Of a DNA stretch of 64,000 bases, positions 61,169 to 64,000 are shown one piece after another. The DNA comes from Bacteroidota bacterium (GTDB lineage: Bacteria; Bacteroidota; Bacteroidia; Chitinophagales; Chitinophagaceae). The position numbers were made by a program, and so were the translations under genes. The notes beneath the pieces were generated by a model. The model had not been told where the DNA came from and made no database searches. It saw only the letters and a program-made list of their open reading frames with translations. The DNA lies in assembly GCA_023430465.1 (NCBI GenBank), contig JAEZAM010000113.1, positions 1 to 64,000 on the forward strand. Reading direction: 5' to 3'. Each line of letters starts with the position of its first letter. The first letter of the stretch is position 1.

Positions 61169-61204
61169 TGGATGGGTGGGTACTGGATGGGTGGGTACTG
61201 GATG
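61169..61204 (+). repeat. GGATGGGTGGGTACT repeat directly after the ABC gene
   Basis: Two 15-bp copies (GGATGGGTGGGTACT) and a partial third. Four GGG runs (61174-61195) spaced 1, 8 and 1 bases could form a quadruplex on the coding strand. The first copy begins five bases after the stop codon of the ABC gene. The reverse strand resembles the CAGTA/CATCC units at 33321-33360. Confidence 0.8.
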
Positions 61205-61206
61205 CT

Positions 61207-61482
61207 CCCATTAACCCCGGGATTCATCCCGGGGTGGCAAGCGCTAAGGCTCACACGCTGCCCGACAGCAGGCAAGTCCTTCACTACAATCAACTTGACC
61301 ACAGAACTTCCCATTAACCCCGGAATTCATCCCCGGGTGGCAAGCGCAAGGCCCACACGCTGCCCGACGGCAGGCAAGTCCTTCACCACAATCAACGTGA
61401 CCACAGAATCTCCCATTAACCCCGGGATTTATTCCGGGGTGGCAAGCGCAAGGCTCACACGCTGCCCGACGGCAGGCATGAC
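61207..61482 (+). repeat. three copies of a ~102-bp unit with two hairpins each
   Basis: Units begin with CCCATTAACCCC at 61207, 61310 and 61412 (periods 103 and 102; the third is cut near 61482). Each has a CCCGGG-centred hairpin (AACCCCGGGATTCATCCCGG in unit 1) and about 35 bases on a smaller one (CTGCCCGACGGCAG in unit 2). Stem changes between copies are partly pairing-compatible. Whole units, not only short repeats, are conserved, so this is not a CRISPR. It resembles REP/BIME-like palindromes next to a Y1 transposase gene. Confidence 0.92.
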
Positions 61483-61518
61483 TTCCTCTTTCCCACCCCA
61501 TCCGCGACCGCACACCCC

Positions 61519-61544
61519 TAACCCCGGGATAAATCCCGGGGTTA
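61519..61544. repeat. perfect 26-bp palindrome, inverted copy of the unit hairpin
   Basis: TAACCCCGGGAT (61519-61530), two bases, ATCCCGGGGTTA (61533-61544). With its flank GGTCATTAACCCC on the reverse strand, it is the unit's hairpin in the opposite orientation, 92 bases before the transposase start. Units in head and inverted positions are the usual BIME layout. Confidence 0.92.
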
Positions 61545-61636
61545 ATGACCTGTGCCGTGCGTGAATAATCGCGATTGTCTAAGATGACTTCATCGAACTT
61601 GCTCAATGCGATGATTGGACATTTATTAAAAAAATA

Positions 61637-62053
61637 ATGCCCTTCCTCGATGTCAAATTACATGCAACCTGGGGTACTAAAAGGAGGGTCAGGAGCCTGA
61701 CCCCTGACGTTTGCACAAAACTTTTTGACCACATAAAGGGGCGTGCTAGAGAGCGAAAAATATTCATTGATCGCATAAATGGGGATGAAGACCACATTCA
61801 CTGTCTGTTCAACCTGCCCGCAACAATCACTATCGCGGACTGTATTCAACTTTTCAAAGGTGAATCATCCCGGTGGATCAATAAAGAACAGCTGATTAAC
61901 GACATTTTTGCCTGGTGCGTGGGCTACTATGCGCGGTCCGTGTCACAATCGGATCTGCATACCGTGCGGGCATACATCGACAATCATGGGACGGGGAAGA
62001 ATTTCGCCGAAGATCCGGCGCTCACAAAATTTCTAAAGGGATTGCGGAACTAA
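61637..62053 (+). CDS. IS200/IS605-like (RAYT-like) Y1 HUH transposase
   Basis: A 138-residue single-strand DNA transposase of the Y1 class. The HUH motif is DHIHCLFNLP (about residues 53-62), preceded by INGDE. The catalytic Tyr lies in WCVGYYARSVSQSDLHTVRAYIDNH. The N-terminal LHATWGTKRRVRSLTPD strand and FKGESSRWIN are typical. IS200-type TnpA or the related REP-associated transposases (RAYTs) nick and join DNA at hairpins. The palindromic array immediately upstream fits a RAYT-like arrangement. No tnpB or second end is visible, and no copy of the palindrome follows the gene. The stop codon is one base from that of the convergent neighbour. Confidence 0.88.
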   Translation: MPFLDVKLHATWGTKRRVRSLTPDVCTKLFDHIKGRARERKIFIDRINGDEDHIHCLFNLPATITIADCIQLFKGESSRWINKEQLINDIFAWCVGYYARSVSQSDLHTVRAYIDNHGTGKNFAEDPALTKFLKGLRN

Positions 62054-62054
62054 C

Positions 62055-64000
62055 TCACAAACTCGCCGATTCTTCTCCTTCACCGACAGCCTTGCGGTAA
62101 GCCTTGATGAAGATCGCGCCGAGGTTCTTGTAGGGCGGAATGTAATCCTCAAACCCTTCCACAACAGCCTTTGACTTAAACTCCTTCCAGAACGGTATCC
62201 AATCAATGTTGCTGCCATTGCGCAACTTCTCCGTCAGCAACTGGAAGAATGGTTTATTGATCGCTGTCTTGCCGATCTGCTTGGATGCAATGATGTGGGC
62301 ATCCGTTGATTTATGAAGGATGGAATCTATGAGGTGAAATCCACCACAAGAGCCCATGAACACCACCCTGCTCGAAGGTGACATATACGCGATCGTGGAA
62401 TTGGCAAAATAACTGTGACCACGGTGGATTGTGACGGTCGGTTGCAGATTATTCTTTTCAAGATACTCACCCAACGCCTGCTGTGCCTTGTCATCCTCCC
62501 CGGTTTCTTCAGGCAATGGCTTGTTTGCAAAAATCGTCACTGGTTTTCCCTTCACGGATTTGATCGTGATCCATTGCGGATTTGACCGGTCAATTACCCA
62601 GTTGCCTCCGCCAAACATATTCTGGAAGCCAACGAATATTCCCTGGCCATCCTTATCGCCATAAAAGAATACCTGTGCGATCACTTCTCCTTTCTCATTG
62701 GTCAGGGAAGAGAAGGGCACATTATAGACCGGAGGTATTCCCAATTCTTTTGTCAGATCGATATTCTGCGTTGAATCTGCAGAAAGAAACAGCTTATTCA
62801 GGATGTTGTAAATCACCATCCCTTTCTGGTTATTATTGTCAACGTTGCGTTTGTAATTTTCCTGCACCAGCGCCAGCACTTCGTCCGCGAGCTTCTTATT
62901 CGTTTCGATGATGGAGGCATATGAGTCCGCTACATCCACCCCATCTTCCAGGCCTTCCGATTTCTCCAGGCCACCCACGAATGCTTTCATGAGGTCTGTT
63001 GCATCTTCATGACGGGGAAAAGAAGAAAGGAAATTACCAAGCGTGTTGTAAGCAGCAGCCTGGCTGATAAACTTGCGATAATGATCAAAGTGTAAACTGA
63101 GCAGCAAGGAGTCTCCGCGATTACCGATTTTTTTCATCATCAGCGGATAAACGCCATTGGTATAGCTGGATGTATAGATCAGTCCATCGCTCAGTACGGC
63201 CAGGTAATACAGTTCCTGTGCATTCAGCGGCTGGAGGCAACGAAATCTGACGGCATCATTTTCATTATGGAGACCATTGATGGTAGTCACAAACACATCC
63301 TTGGCCTTTTTCTCCAGCTTGGCCGTCAACTCACGGAATGCAATGGCCGTATCCTTATTGATGGCGCGCTGCATATAATCCATCTGCGTCTTCACCAGCA
63401 ACCGGTAATACAAAACAGAATCTCTTTCCGCCGCATCGATTTCTTCAAACGACATTTTCCCCTTTACGATATTATCGAGGAAAGGGAAATACTGCTGCCC
63501 GCTTTTGCTGCGCGACATACGTGCTACAGCTTTTATGAATTCATCATCATTGATGTTGCGAATCCGGTTGCCCAGCTTGTTACTCGCCTGGGCATATGTA
63601 TAGAGCTGCTCGGGATAGCGCTTGGCAACAACTTTTATCAAACTATCCGCGAAAGGAACGTCAGGATTATTTTTCAGGGTGAAAAATGTCTCCTGCGGTT
63701 TCAGCAGACAGTATTTCAACACGAGGTTTTCCCTGGCATCTTTATAACCCGGATTCCTGCTAAAGATGTCCGCTGCCAGTACGGCCGTACCCTCATCATA
63801 AGTCAAAGGCCGAAGCACCGGCTCGATGCTCTGCTGGCGGATATCTTTCTGCATTGCCTCTTTGTAGGCGTGAATGATATCGGGAAGATGCAGGGCATTT
63901 ACTTTGCGGCTGCGCCAGTTCTGGCGGATATATTTCAGGACATTGGATACTCCCGTGAGATAATTCACCTTCAACCTATGGTCAAGCACCGAATCCGTTT
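62055..64000 (-). CDS. large protein with caspase-like (clan CD) His/Cys motifs, N terminus beyond window
   Basis: The gene is cut by the window edge: the frame is open through 64000, so at least 648 codons are seen and the start lies outside. The visible part has a helical-repeat-like region (about 1-400 from the first Met seen; many Leu/Tyr/Asp-rich helices), then an alpha/beta region. Near the C terminus VTIHRGHSYF (about 519-528) and VVFMGSCGGFH (about 542-552) give a hydrophobic strand with His-Gly-His and a hydrophobic strand ending in Ser-Cys-Gly-Gly, the spacing expected of clan CD peptidases (caspase, gingipain, clostripain, CHAT). After these come AHIIASKQIGKTAINKPFF. I do not know a named family. 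It may be a peptidase, or a catalytically unclear relative. Confidence 0.75.
   Translation of the reverse strand, partial: TDSVLDHRLKVNYLTGVSNVLKYIRQNWRSRKVNALHLPDIIHAYKEAMQKDIRQQSIEPVLRPLTYDEGTAVLAADIFSRNPGYKDARENLVLKYCLLKPQETFFTLKNNPDVPFADSLIKVVAKRYPEQLYTYAQASNKLGNRIRNINDDEFIKAVARMSRSKSGQQYFPFLDNIVKGKMSFEEIDAAERDSVLYYRLLVKTQMDYMQRAINKDTAIAFRELTAKLEKKAKDVFVTTINGLHNENDAVRFRCLQPLNAQELYYLAVLSDGLIYTSSYTNGVYPLMMKKIGNRGDSLLLSLHFDHYRKFISQAAAYNTLGNFLSSFPRHEDATDLMKAFVGGLEKSEGLEDGVDVADSYASIIETNKKLADEVLALVQENYKRNVDNNNQKGMVIYNILNKLFLSADSTQNIDLTKELGIPPVYNVPFSSLTNEKGEVIAQVFFYGDKDGQGIFVGFQNMFGGGNWVIDRSNPQWITIKSVKGKPVTIFANKPLPEETGEDDKAQQALGEYLEKNNLQPTVTIHRGHSYFANSTIAYMSPSSRVVFMGSCGGFHLIDSILHKSTDAHIIASKQIGKTAINKPFFQLLTEKLRNGSNIDWIPFWKEFKSKAVVEGFEDYIPPYKNLGAIFIKAYRKAVGEGEESASL

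Noticed and set aside
61207..61482. Possible CRISPR array
   Set aside because: The full 102-bp unit is conserved, with no unique spacers, and no cas gene is near.
1..64000. tRNA, rRNA or riboswitch genes
   Set aside because: I looked in the larger intergenic gaps and saw no cloverleaf, conserved rRNA or known riboswitch core; a covariance search would be needed to exclude them.

Overview
The window is chromosomal DNA of a member of the Bacteroidota, most probably close to the Chitinophagaceae. Four things point there. Eight large secreted proteins end in a type IX secretion (T9SS) C-terminal sorting domain. Several promoters match the Bacteroidota consensus (TTTG, 19-21 bases, TAnnTTTG). Shine-Dalgarno sites are mostly weak. 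Lineage families such as DUF3098, TonB receptors with a carboxypeptidase-like regulatory domain and HTH_34-type small regulators are present. I found no rRNA, tRNA, prophage or CRISPR by eye.

Layout. 0-7.7 kb: M23 peptidase, a 1582-residue T9SS cargo protein, an unknown secreted protein and an EEP-family phosphodiesterase. 7.7-23.4 kb is mostly housekeeping: leuS; an ftsX-DUF3098-uppP run (cell division and envelope); an MFS / zinc-ribbon / MBL-fold operon whose genes overlap by 4 bases; a flippase-like gene with a DUF3108 gene; ruvC, HIT, a TonB receptor, greA, a 2-hydroxyacid dehydrogenase and rsmA. 23.4-41 kb is a secreted-protein island. It holds an M14 carboxypeptidase, two PQQ-sugar-dehydrogenase-like proteins and two 1.2-kresidue paralogues that flank pdxA in inverted orientation, all five with T9SS tails. 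41-47.6 kb: a LolA-like protein with an ABC-2 transporter, then a TonB receptor / TPR-like / winged-helix regulator operon. 47.7-55 kb: tandem T9SS paralogues with near-identical promoters, then small lipoproteins and hypotheticals. 55-59.2 kb: the F-type ATP synthase operon atpBEFHA, ending in a terminator without atpG. 59.4-64 kb: an MsbA-like ABC exporter, a palindromic repeat array beside an IS200-like (RAYT-like) Y1 transposase, and a partial protein with a caspase-like (clan CD) His/Cys arrangement.

The most unusual layer is in the gaps between genes. A small set of repeat modules recurs in different orders: AACCTC hexamers, CTCCGCA heptamers, CAGCATCC units, an ATTAAAAATGAAAAAT element, CGCAAAG units, and palindromes. 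Several modules start within a few bases of a stop codon and are G-rich on the coding strand; two of these have the form of G-quadruplexes. Three convergent gene pairs have stop codons that touch with no intergenic base, and a fourth has one base. All functions are inferred from sequence reading alone; no database search was run.
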